From assembly GCA_013396915.1 (NCBI GenBank), contig VWZL01002213.1, positions 763,348 to 827,347 on the forward strand: 64,000 nt of DNA, given 5' to 3'. This document shows, one piece after another, positions 47,101 to 55,900 of this stretch. A model generated the notes under the pieces. It was not told the origin of the DNA, ran no database searches, and worked only from the letters and a program-made list of their open reading frames with translations. Position 1 is the stretch's first letter, and every line of letters begins with the position of its first letter. The position numbers and the translations under genes are program-made. Source of the stretch: Stercorarius parasiticus. Lineage: Eukaryota > Chordata > Aves > Charadriiformes > Stercorariidae.

Positions 47101-50100
47101 TTCTCCAGAATACTAAGAGAGCAGTTGTCATTTCTAATTTGTTTGCCTTCCAAAACTTCAGGAATCCCCCCAGACTCCCACAGATATTTCCTGTCTCTAA
47201 AGGCTAACGTGGCATCCAAACAAAATAAAGCACACTCCTGGCACAGTTGTCCTCCAACTCATGACATGTCTGGCAAACCATTTAGGTTACTGGATGCAGT
47301 GTCCCTTCTCCACACCACAGGGATTCCAGCAGGCCCCAGCTGAGGTGCCTGGCATGTGGCAAATTGCTGTTTCCCTTTTCAGCACCAAAGCTGAGTCTCG
47401 AGTGCAGCGTGGATCTCCTTTTCCTGATGGACAGCTCGGCGGGGGTCACGCTGGAAGGGTTCCTGCGCTACAAAGCATTCCTCAAGAGGTTCCTTCAAGC
47501 AGTGATGGGCCGGGACTCACCAATGAACGTAGGGGTGGCCCAGTACGATAACAATGTCAGGATACCCATTGAAGTGGGGCAACACAAGGATGCGTTCAGT
47601 TTCATGAAGAGCATTGATGCTTTGAATTTCAGTGGCGGAGGAACCCTGACAGGCAGAGCCCTGCGGTATGTTGCACTGCACGGTTTTAGGAGCACCCCAG
47701 GCTTTGCAGATGTGCAGGATGATCTCCCACGCGTGGTGGTCTTGCTCACTGACTCCAAGTCCCAGGATCCAGTGGCAGAAGCCGCTAAGTATGCAAGGGA
47801 CCGAGGTCTCTTCTTGATTGGCGTAGGCAGCAGCTTTGTGAGAGCAGAGCTGGCTGAGGTAACTGGCAATCCAAAGCAGACAATTGTCTACTCAGACCCC
47901 CAGAACCTGTTCAACAGGATCCCAGAGCTGCAGAAAAGAATCTGCAGTGTGGACAGTCCTGAAGGTAAGACTGTGGTATGGGCATTGTAGGATGAGTTTG
48001 TCAAACTGTGAGGAGGTCTTCTGAACTCCACTGGGGAGGAGGGAAGGACAGAAGGATGAATGTCCTTGTTTCACTTGTGCCAGTCACAGATCCAGGGAAT
48101 AAACTTCCATCACTGCTTGTTATGGTGGATCTCTATCTATTGGTGTAAAAGGGTCATAGATCACCCCTCATAGTCAGTGACCAGCAGGGATTAATTTTGC
48201 CCACCATTTCCACTCTGCTTTCTTTAAAAAAACAGGAGTACTCGGAAAGGAGTACATATATATTCTGAAAAATACCATGTTTACACTCTTTCATCCAGGC
48301 TGCCAGGCACAGTCTCTGGATTTGGCATTTGCAGTGGATGCCTCAGCTGGAGTTGGCCTGGAGAATTTTCTACAGCTGAGGGACTTTGTCAGGAGCAGCC
48401 GTTTGCACTTCAGCATCAACCGGGATGTCACCCAAATTGCCCTTGTGGTCTATGGCAGCCAACCTCACACTGTGTTCGCTTTGGATACCCACACGAGCAA
48501 TTCAGCTTTCCTCCAAGCCATCGACCAGGCGCCTTTCCTCGGGGGCTCGGCCTCTGCTGGCAGCACCTTGCTGCATATTTATGGTGATGTGATGACAGTG
48601 CAGAAAGGAGCAAGACCTGGTGTCAACAAGGTGGTGGTGGTGCTCACAAATGGAGGCGGCATGGAGGATGCAGCCGCCCCAGCTCAGCAGCTGAGGGACA
48701 ACGGCATCTTGGTGTTTGTGGTTGTCATTGGGGATGCGCAGAGGGACACGCTGCTGAGGGTTGCTGGGTCTCCCAACTACCTGGTCCACATCTCCTCCTA
48801 TGAAGACCTGCAGTATTACCAAGACCTTATCATCGAAAGAATATGTGAAGGTGAGAGAACGTTCCATCCCCACTCTTTATGCTACCAGCCATTGCTATTG
48901 TAGGTTTTCTGATGCTTTACTGAGTGAGCTTGATATTAGCTTTTGCCTTTTACAGATGGGGAAACTATGGCATAGAGATCTGATGACTGTCCCAAGCAAT
49001 CCTGTAGGAATAGGAACCAACTTGCCTAAGATTCAGTCCAGTGGGCGAGACAGGGCTTAATGTTACTGGCTCTTTCCAGCACTGCCAGGTCTAGGTTCTA
49101 CCTTCCCTGAAAGAAAAAGAAGTTTGCTCTTTTTCTGATGGTGCTTTAAACCTGTAGAATTTGCTGTGCGTTACTGTGCCCCCTGCAGTGTTGCTGGGGG
49201 GGCTTAATGGGACACGCTTCTGCAGCCAACTGTGGTGGTTCCCTGAGTGAGGTCTCTGCTGTCTTGTTCAACAGGTTTGTGCCCAGGTGTTTGCGAAGTG
49301 GCGGGTCTGAAAGCTCGTTGTTCCTATTCCTCCTTAGCGTCCTGCTACTGAAGTTATCATGTAGGGTCTCAAGATTTTGTGTGTGTTGCACAGGATTTAA
49401 AATCAGAATCTCCCCATTTTGAAGCCTGCAGACTGTTAAACTGGGACCTTCAGACAATTTGTGATTAACTTTGTTTGCAGGACCAAATCCATGTCTCCAA
49501 AGCGGGAGGGAAGAATTTGCAAATATTCATGTAAAAACTCATGTTTATGCCAAAAAAAAGAAAAAAAAAATAAAAGAAAAAAAATGTGCTTTCTTCAAAA
49601 ACCTCAAGCCCTGAGGGCCAGTCCCCAGCTGGGAAAAAATTGATGCTAATACCAAGTGTGAAGCACTTGTGTGCCGAGCACGAGTGCCTACGAGTTGATG
49701 GAAATCAGCTTTTCAGAAAAGATAGCAGCCCTAGTTTGCAGACATCAGTGGTGGCAAAAGTGCTTGTAGTTAAAACTCCATGCCACGTTTCTCGTTCAAA
49801 ATAGCCCGAGTTTAACATCTAGCTATTTGCTTTTGTTATGTTTTAACCCGTTTGTAAGATCAAATGAAGAAGCATGTTGAGCTTCAGCACAATCAAAGGT
49901 GCTTTTCATCTCTCGGCGTGCCTATGGCTCCTTCAGGGTTAGAAAAAACTCCAGCGCCATCTCTTTGGGGTGAGGAGCCGGTCTCCTGGCAAGCTCTGCA
50001 GATGGTTTCTACCTGGAGCTTTTCAGCGTGCTCCTATTGCAGTGGTATTTTCAGCTGTGTTATTATAAAAGCAATCTGCTGTACCATGAAATTAACTACA

Positions 50101-52904
50101 ACGCCATGGACGAAGGGGAAGAGACGGCAAGGTTCAATGAGTCAGGGTAATAATATATCATTTCCTGAGACTGAATTGCTGCTTTCATTTCATGTGCAGG
50201 TAATCGCTGTTTGTACTAGATAGGCTGGGACCGAGGGCGATGTAAAGATAAGCCCTTCATTCAGTCTTCTACTCCAAGTCCAAGACTCAATAACAGAATC
50301 ATTGTCTGTGAAAGAAAGGACTTCAAAAAATTTATGACTCATGATATAAGTATGTGAAAAACAGACCCTGCCTCTGGACACCTGAAATACTGTATTTATT
50401 CTGAGACTCAGCTGAAGAGAGACCACAAAAAATGATCCAGGCTCTAGGAGAAAAGATCCCAAGCATTACATATATATGAGTCTGATTAATGGAAATACAG
50501 ACTCTTGGGATGATCAAAGGGCATAATCCCTGAAGTGCAGGAGTCTTATAGAAGATGTTACTGTGTTAACAGTAGGCTTGAGTTCAGAGAAATGGTGTCT
50601 GGGCAGAATAGCATGATTCCCCCAAACAGGGACCATGAGGTTATGCTGCGGGACAGCTGTGGAGGTGGACGCATGGCATGTGGAGTGAAGCTCCATGGAA
50701 GAGCTCTCTGGGGAGCAGCTACCAGCTGGAAGAAGAGTAGTTGGTCCAAGAGGTCCCTCCGGCTTTTGTTGTCAGCAGCTCCTATGATGAAAGCAAAAGT
50801 GCCTGTTCCTGGGGATACACTGTCAGGCAGGATCCTATCTGAGATGTCTCATGACAACAAAAAAGTTGTTAAACCCAACTTGGCTTCATACAAAATCAAC
50901 AGGAACTAAAGACTGAGGTGTCTCAGACCTAGAATTTGACTGTCGAAAAAGTGAATTTCGCCTATCTTAGGTGTAGGTTGAGTTGATGTGAGGATGAGTA
51001 CAACATGCAGCAAGCTGCAGTAACCATCCTGATGGATAGCAATAGGATTTATATTCTTTCCTTCTTCCCCTTTTCCTACTCCGTCTGTGTGCTTTTTCTA
51101 CCGTGGAGCAAAAGGCAAGGCTAGCAGGCCCAGAGTCTGCATCATGTAGTTGTTCAGCGTGGGAATTCCACACCCTTACCGACGCTGCGGTGGAGCTTCC
51201 AGCAGACTGGAAGCAAATCCCTCTGGGATGCTGCTACTTAACCTAATGTATTCACAGCAAGGCAGCATGAAACGCTGCCAGCCCTGCTGACAGCTGGGCT
51301 CTGCTGTGTTAAAGAGGGTTGGGAAAGCTGTCACATACTTCACAAGAACAGGGCTAATAAGAACTTGGGCTGCGGTTGCAGGCTTTTTAAGGAGGTTTGA
51401 GAGAAAGGAAGCCCAGAATTTTTTCCTGTGTTGTTTTCCATTCGTGCCATCCCTGCTTCCCAGCTGACTTCTTGTCCTTGCTCCTCTCTGGTGGGAGCTC
51501 AGGTCCTCTGCAGGGCAAAGCAGGGCTTGGAGCAGGGCATGTGTCTTGCTCTGCGTTGGCAGTGTCTGGATCTGGGAGGGTTAGAGGTGTGTTCAGTGCA
51601 CAGCTCTAAAGGTGCTCCATTTTGCTTTTCTTTGACATTCAGCCTAACGTGATGTCACTCTTTTAAGCTTTTTTAGGAATATTCGCCTCCAGATCAGAAC
51701 ATCTAGCGAAGTCATTTTTCTTCCTCTTCTCCAGGTTAAACACAGAGGAGTTTGCCCTCTGTGTCAAGACAGGGTTGTGGGTTTGCACCCTCTGCCATGG
51801 TAATGTGGTTTGCCCATCCCGTTAGCCCTATGTGACATTTTCCGATATCTGGGATATATAGTTGCTGTTATTTTTGCAGCATTCCTGATGGATGTGGGTC
51901 CTAGCTATTAATACTCTGTAGATGTGCCTGAGCCTTCTGTTCTGTTTGTGTTTGTTGCAGAAGCAAAAAGCCCTGTGAACCTGTGCAAACCCAACCCGTG
52001 CATGAACCAGGGCGTATGCATCCTTGGGCCCGGGGGCTACCGGTGCGAGTGCCACGGCTGGGAAGGACCCCACTGTGAGAGCAGTAAGGATCAGCAGATG
52101 TCATCCGTTCTGCCCAGCCCCTCTGAACGTATCCCACCTCTCCACATCTCCTTGAGCGGAGACGTGGCTGTAACTCTTGGACAGCTGTTTGGTGGCTGGG
52201 TCTTGGTGCTAATGTGGCCTCTCTCACATGGAAAGTGGAAAGGTTCGGGCTGCTGAGGGGAGCTGTGCCCTGTTTTACACATTCACTGTGAAGAAACCCC
52301 AAGGTCTAATAATTTTGGTAATCTTCCACTCTGTCCTGTTCCTCTTTTGCCTCTGCCCTGCTAGGAGAAGCGAGCCCCCTTGATTCCCGGGGCAGAAAGC
52401 CTGGCTCCCTTTTAATGGGAGGGAGCTGCCTCTGTTAGAGTGTGACCCTCTATTGCTTTCAGTGCTTTCCATGGTGCAACAGCCTCTCCGTTGTCCTCCT
52501 CTTCAGCAGGGGAGCAATGGCCCTGCTGGAGGTGGTGAGCCTCCGGCTCCCTAGAGGTGGTCCCATGCCCAGAGTGAGAAGTTCTCAATTAGGTGGTTTT
52601 CCCCACCTAGTGTTGTGCTCTTTACCGGAGCCCAGGAGTTCTGACTTGCACCCCATGGTCTCTGACGCCTTTCAGCTAAGGGCAAAAAAATGCTTGTTGG
52701 GTTGTAATGGACTGAGCGTGAGCTTATCCCTTGGTCCTTATCCCACATCTGCGCTTCTCTTCTGCAACAGGAGTTCTCCGGGGCGATTCTCCCAGATCCG
52801 CAGTCCTTCCTCCGCACTCCCATGTGCAGTGGAGTTCAACTGGTTTGCGGCACTTCTCCAGAGCCCCGCGGCAGACCAAAAGGCACGTGGATCAGAGACA
52901 CTGA
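32122..52904 (+). CDS. VWA2: VWA2 (AMACO), von Willebrand factor A domain-containing protein 2
   Basis: VWA2 is a secreted extracellular-matrix protein found near basement membranes (family knowledge). Coding exons: 32122-32167, 32833-32907, 34943-35076, 37243-37352, 41848-42042, 42420-42550, 43255-43387, 45117-45172, 46496-46603, 47383-47964, 48299-48850, 51961-52083, 52771-52904. They sum to 2379 nt, 792 residues plus stop, all phases compatible. Layout: signal peptide 1 to about 22; vWA1 about 48-222 with MIDAS DGSYS (55-59); Cys-containing linker 231-293; EGF1 295-328; vWA2 335-505; vWA3 525-695; EGF2 713-746; basic tail 747-792. The match to human VWA2 (about 755 aa, memory) runs along the whole length. 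The start ATG has a good Kozak context (CACCATGG) and is followed by a hydrophobic leader. Confidence 0.95.
32833..32907 (+). CDS. VWA2: VWA2 coding exon 2
   Basis: 75 nt, phase 1 to 1, acceptor GATCCCACAG, donor CAGC|GTAAGT. It encodes the end of the leader and [19 protein letters not shown], which aligns with the human LQEVHVSKETIGKISAA segment. Confidence 0.9.
34943..35076 (+). CDS. VWA2: VWA2 coding exon 3 (vWA1 start, MIDAS)
   Basis: 134 nt, phase 1 in and phase 0 out, acceptor TTTCTCCTAG, donor AGG|GTGAGT. It encodes [20 protein letters not shown] with an intact DxSxS metal motif, then the first helix and DIRPDR. Confidence 0.95.
36450..36800 (-). mobile_element. CR1 LINE 3' fragment in a VWA2 intron
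   Basis: Begins with CATAGAATCACAGAATGG, the reverse complement of the CR1 3' end, and follows the same text as the 4.6-kb element (CTAGACCAGGCTGCTCAAAG, CCAGCCTGGCCTTGGACAC). About 350 bp, 5'-truncated, non-coding remnant. Confidence 0.92.
37243..37352 (+). CDS. VWA2: VWA2 coding exon 4 (vWA1)
   Basis: 110 nt, phase 0 in and phase 2 out, acceptor TTTCTTTTAG, donor TCAG|GTCAGC. It encodes [20 protein letters not shown] and the following helix ([14 protein letters not shown]). Confidence 0.94.
37353..41847 (+). other. VWA2 intron 4/5, no recognised content
   Basis: 4.5 kb, the largest intron between VWA2 coding exons. I see no clear repeat family, RNA gene or splice-bounded open segment. Open frames on both strands are short and unconvincing. 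Confidence 0.5.
41848..42042 (+). CDS. VWA2: VWA2 coding exon 5 (vWA1)
   Basis: 195 nt, phase 2 to 2, acceptor CTTTCTAG, donor CAAG|GTAGGA. It encodes [18 protein letters not shown] (with the MIDAS Thr) and [12 protein letters not shown] (with the MIDAS Asp), so all three metal-site motifs of vWA1 are present. Confidence 0.95.
42420..42550 (+). CDS. VWA2: VWA2 coding exon 6 (end of vWA1)
   Basis: 131 nt, phase 2 in and phase 1 out, acceptor GCTTGGCAG, donor CCAG|GTAACC. It encodes [18 protein letters not shown] and the last helix ([13 protein letters not shown]). Confidence 0.94.
43255..43387 (+). CDS. VWA2: VWA2 coding exon 7 (Cys-containing linker)
   Basis: 133 nt, phase 1 in and phase 2 out, acceptor TTGCTACAG, donor ACAG|GTGAGT. 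It encodes [20 protein letters not shown] and a second part with Cys ([15 protein letters not shown]). This linker between vWA1 and EGF1 is typical of VWA2. Confidence 0.94.
43388..45116 (+). other. VWA2 intron 7/8, no recognised content
   Basis: 1.7 kb intron. An AT-rich stretch at 44750-45110 leads into the acceptor of exon 8. No repeat family or RNA gene was recognised. Confidence 0.5.
45117..45172 (+). CDS. VWA2: VWA2 coding exon 8 (linker end)
   Basis: 56 nt, phase 2 in and phase 1 out, acceptor CTGTTTCAG, donor CCAG|GTAGGA. It encodes [18 protein letters not shown], aligning with human WKRVFLTHPATCYRTTCP. Confidence 0.92.
46110..46360 (+). mobile_element. CR1 LINE 3' fragment, plus strand
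   Basis: GCCTCAGGTTGCGCCAGGGG, then a frame with [20 protein letters not shown], and the 3' terminus ATTCTGTGATTCTACGAT at 46343-46360 identify the end of a CR1 of a different subfamily from the two minus-strand copies. It may extend upstream to about 46080. It ends 136 bp before the VWA2 EGF1 exon. Confidence 0.88.
46496..46603 (+). CDS. VWA2: VWA2 coding exon 9 (EGF1)
   Basis: 108 nt, phase 1 to 1, acceptor CCCATTTAG, donor TGTG|GTAGGT. It encodes one EGF domain with six Cys ([12 protein letters not shown], then C-L-C and a last Cys). It lies directly after a CR1 insertion in the preceding intron. Confidence 0.95.
47383..47964 (+). CDS. VWA2: VWA2 coding exon 10 (complete vWA2 domain)
   Basis: 582 nt, phase 1 to 1, acceptor CCTTTTCAG, donor GAAG|GTAAGA. 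One exon carries the whole second vWA domain: [42 protein letters not shown]. The MIDAS reads DSSAG, without the last Ser, as I recall for human too; Thr and Asp are kept. Confidence 0.96.
48299..48850 (+). CDS. VWA2: VWA2 coding exon 11 (complete vWA3 domain)
   Basis: 552 nt, phase 1 to 1, acceptor TTTCATCCAG, donor GAAG|GTGAGA. One exon carries the third vWA domain: [51 protein letters not shown]. The metal motif is DASAG and the later Asp is Asn, so the MIDAS looks lost. Confidence 0.96.
48946..49080 (+). mobile_element. Ancient MIR-like SINE remnant
   Basis: CCTTTTACAGATGGGGAAAC, followed by TATGGCATAGAGA, CTGTCCCAAGCAA and a later GAACC/CAGTCCAG part, keeps the order of the MIR core (acagatgaggaaactgaggc, cagagaggttaag, ttgcccaagg). 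Old and diverged, in the intron after the vWA3 exon. Confidence 0.55.
49552..49584. repeat. A-rich low-complexity tract
   Basis: About 33 nt almost all A with single G or T breaks, in the VWA2 intron 48851-51960. The rest of that 3.1-kb intron, apart from the MIR-like remnant, shows nothing recognisable. Confidence 0.8.
51961..52083 (+). CDS. VWA2: VWA2 coding exon 12 (EGF2)
   Basis: 123 nt, phase 1 to 1, acceptor TTTGTTGCAG, donor AGCA|GTAAGG. It encodes [16 protein letters not shown] and [17 protein letters not shown], an EGF domain with six Cys. Reading through the donor stays open to a stop at 52254-52256. Confidence 0.94.
52771..52904 (+). CDS. VWA2: VWA2 last coding exon (extended basic tail)
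   Basis: Acceptor CTTCTGCAACAG, phase 1. The joined reading gives S-R-V-L-R after EGF2, matching human N-R-F-L-R, where human ends two residues later. Here the frame continues for about 40 more residues ([15 protein letters not shown] at the end) to TGA at 52902-52904. No canonical AATAAA follows closely; AGTAAA at 53095-53100 is a weak candidate. Confidence 0.75.
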
Positions 52905-55900
52905 CACAGATGTGCTGAGTGCTCCAGTTCTCTGACTGGGAACCCTTGCTGCCTCTCACAGGCACGATCCAGCGAGCCAGCCCTGTCCTTGGCAGTGACT
53001 GAGTTGCTCCAGCACAGAGACTGTGCTGAGGCCATTCCCAGTTCCTGCATTGCACAAACTGGGCTTCCCAGTGCTTTCTTTCTGTTTTAATTGAAGTAAA
53101 TATTTGTGTTTAAGTATTTATTATTGGAATTTTGCATTTCCTCATCCAGATACTAGTGCCGTGTGATTATATTTTTTTTTTTTGACAGAGTTCTTGAGAG
53201 ATCTTTGAGGTAGTGTGACAATATGTATAAACCTGAGCAATTCTGGAGCTCCTGCTGAGGGGGGATACCATAGACTATGCACTGGCAGGTGCTGGAGCGA
53301 ATGGCTTGTTACGGGCAGGAAGGCAAATAAGAGAGGAAGAGGAAGGAGAAGTCATTATGCGCCTCATTCTGTTTTGTTAAATTGTCCATGCCGCTTTCTC
53401 CTCTGAATTTATTTGGCGTGATCTAATATGGCTTAGCTTCGTGGCATTTTGTAGCTGCATATTTTTGGTAAGGAGGGGTTTGAAAAGGATTGGTTTTGCA
53501 AGAGCGTGCAATAGTTTCTGCAACTCCAAGGCAGAGCTGTGACAGTCACTGTGTGTTGCTGTTTTTAGTAGGTGTATCGGCTGGTTTTCTCCTAGATTTG
53601 ACCAAAGTCAAATCCAGTTACCTGTGCTACAAACACATCAGGTAAAGGCAACTCCCCCCATCATTTCCAAACAAATGTCTGGGCTGTTGTAGACCAGACA
53701 GAGCTGTGGTTTGTACCATCCTGCTGGTCTTTGGACCTTGGTCTATCTGCTTTCAGGTTTAACTCCATTCCTCCCCTCCCAGCCTCACTCTTATCCGTCA
53801 GCCACAGTCTGGCCTAGAGGGGACAGGACGAGGACAACCTGAGCACCTGCGTGGGAGCAGAGCATGGCAGGCCACGTGCGGTTTGAAGCAGGAAGAGGCC
53901 TGGACCTCTCCTCCCAGATCTCATCCACCCTTTCCTTTCTCCTCTTCCTGGCCAGCTCTTTGCTGTCTCCTTTGCCAGTGTTATGTTTTTTTCTTATTCC
54001 TTCTATTTTTTTCCCATTCCAAGTCAAGTCTCAACTCCTCTTTTTGGTGCTCTCTCCATGGCTCTCAGCTTTACCATGTTGCTTTGCTCTCCTTTTGGAG
54101 CTGGCTGGGGAGGACAGGGCGCTTGTCCTGGCCTGAACCCGGATGGATGAGCTGAATGGCGTTTCTGCCCTCCCCTCATTGTTTTAAGCTGATCTTGTCT
54201 CAAGCGCAGCAGTGGTCTCCGCAGCACAAGCTGGTGGGCTGTGATGGTTCACATGTGTCTCCAGAGACAGTTTGGCCACATGCCCGCATCCTTCAGAGCA
54301 TCAGTCTCACCGGATCACTAGATCAATTTGCCCATGGAGCTGTAAAATTTTTGTAATTGCTTTCCCAGGGCCCGTGGTTCACACTGCCGGGTTGTTCTCT
54401 GCTGCCTTTCCCATGGCGCCCATCACCTGGGGGGAGCAGGAGCAGCTCTGGGCAGGGCCGAGGCAGAGACGTTAACTGTGACTGCCAGCGCTCGTGAAAA
54501 TAGCATCTGTTGTTCCCAGAAGAAGAAAAAACCCTTCACCCAGATGTCCTGGCCCCGTGTTTGAATAGTAACATTAGATGTACAAAGAGAGACACAAATT
54601 ACTCCGCAGGTTCGTTGTCAAAAGAAGAACGATCTAAAGCACTCTGGGGGATGAAAGCTGGCACCGAGACAGGAGCAGCGCTATTTTACCCTGTGGGAGA
54701 AACCAGGCCAGCAGAAAGGAGTTTTCCTCTTTCTTTTCACTGCCACTTTAGTAGATTGTCTGTGTCCTTTGGTGCCTAAGGCATGGCAAAATAGAGGCTT
54801 AGTAGAAGGGCTGACATTTGAGATAGAAGGAGAAACTGATCTATTAATGTTACTTAGGCATGGCTGTGGCTAAGCATTACCTCTGCTGTAAAACTCTCAG
54901 TTGTCTCTTGTAGGGAGAATGGGCTAGATCCGACTCACAGCTGACACCCAAAGACATGGTTTGTGTTTTATGGTGCCCGTGGAGCTGGCTGGATTCCAGC
55001 CAGACTGCTCTGAAAACTCTCCCGGGCCTTCCTGCGCATCCTCCGTGGTGTGAAGGGTCAGAGAGACCACGACTTCTTACCCTCGCTCCCCCGTCATGTC
55101 GTTGGGTTTGCATCTTCCTGGTGATTTCTCTGCTGTAGTTTGTCTAACAGCATCGTTAGTTCACTCCTCACAGGTGTTTGTGCCCTGCGGGGTCAGTCTT
55201 CCCTCTCAAACGGAAGCGTATTTGCCTTGCCTGGCACGCAGCTCTGGAGCTGGGCCGTGCTTTCCAGCTTCGTACAGCTGCGTAAAGCCTTTTCCTTGTA
55301 CCTATGTTGCCTGCAGGATAGTAAATACAGTGCTGCTGAGAGCTTTGACATGTGGCAAATGTGGTTTGGATGTAATCTTTGGAAGTTCTTTTAATAGCTA
55401 GCTTACATAGCTTGCTTACATAGCTTACTTATGTAGCTAGTAAGTACTTTTGTAGAGTGCACGCGCTTTACTCAGACCAAGGATGCTTCCCTGGGTCCCG
55501 AGTTGGGGGAAAACCTGTGATTGTATCATCTTGCTGGTTTTAAGCACAGACAAACCTCTCTGATTCAGGAGTCACAGACTGTGAAATCTCATGCTGGAGA
55601 CAGCATTTTAATGCTGGATGGGATACATACAGCCCTGTGCATCGGTTTTTCAAGTAGAGATGGTATGAAAGATTTGAAACTCATGGAGGAGTTTCAGGAA
55701 AGCTGGTTCCTGAAACCCAGCCCTTACCCTCTGGGTGCATCTGGCTGAGGTCTCCGTGCCCGAAACGCCCCAGGGATCCCTGTGTGCCGGGGATCTGCAT
55801 GCTGTGGCTGTGACCTTCCTCCTCAATGTGGCCAAACGCTGAAGCCTTGGATGGTTGCTCAGGCGCGCTCTGGCAGCAGTGGCACCCACCAGCTCTCCTT

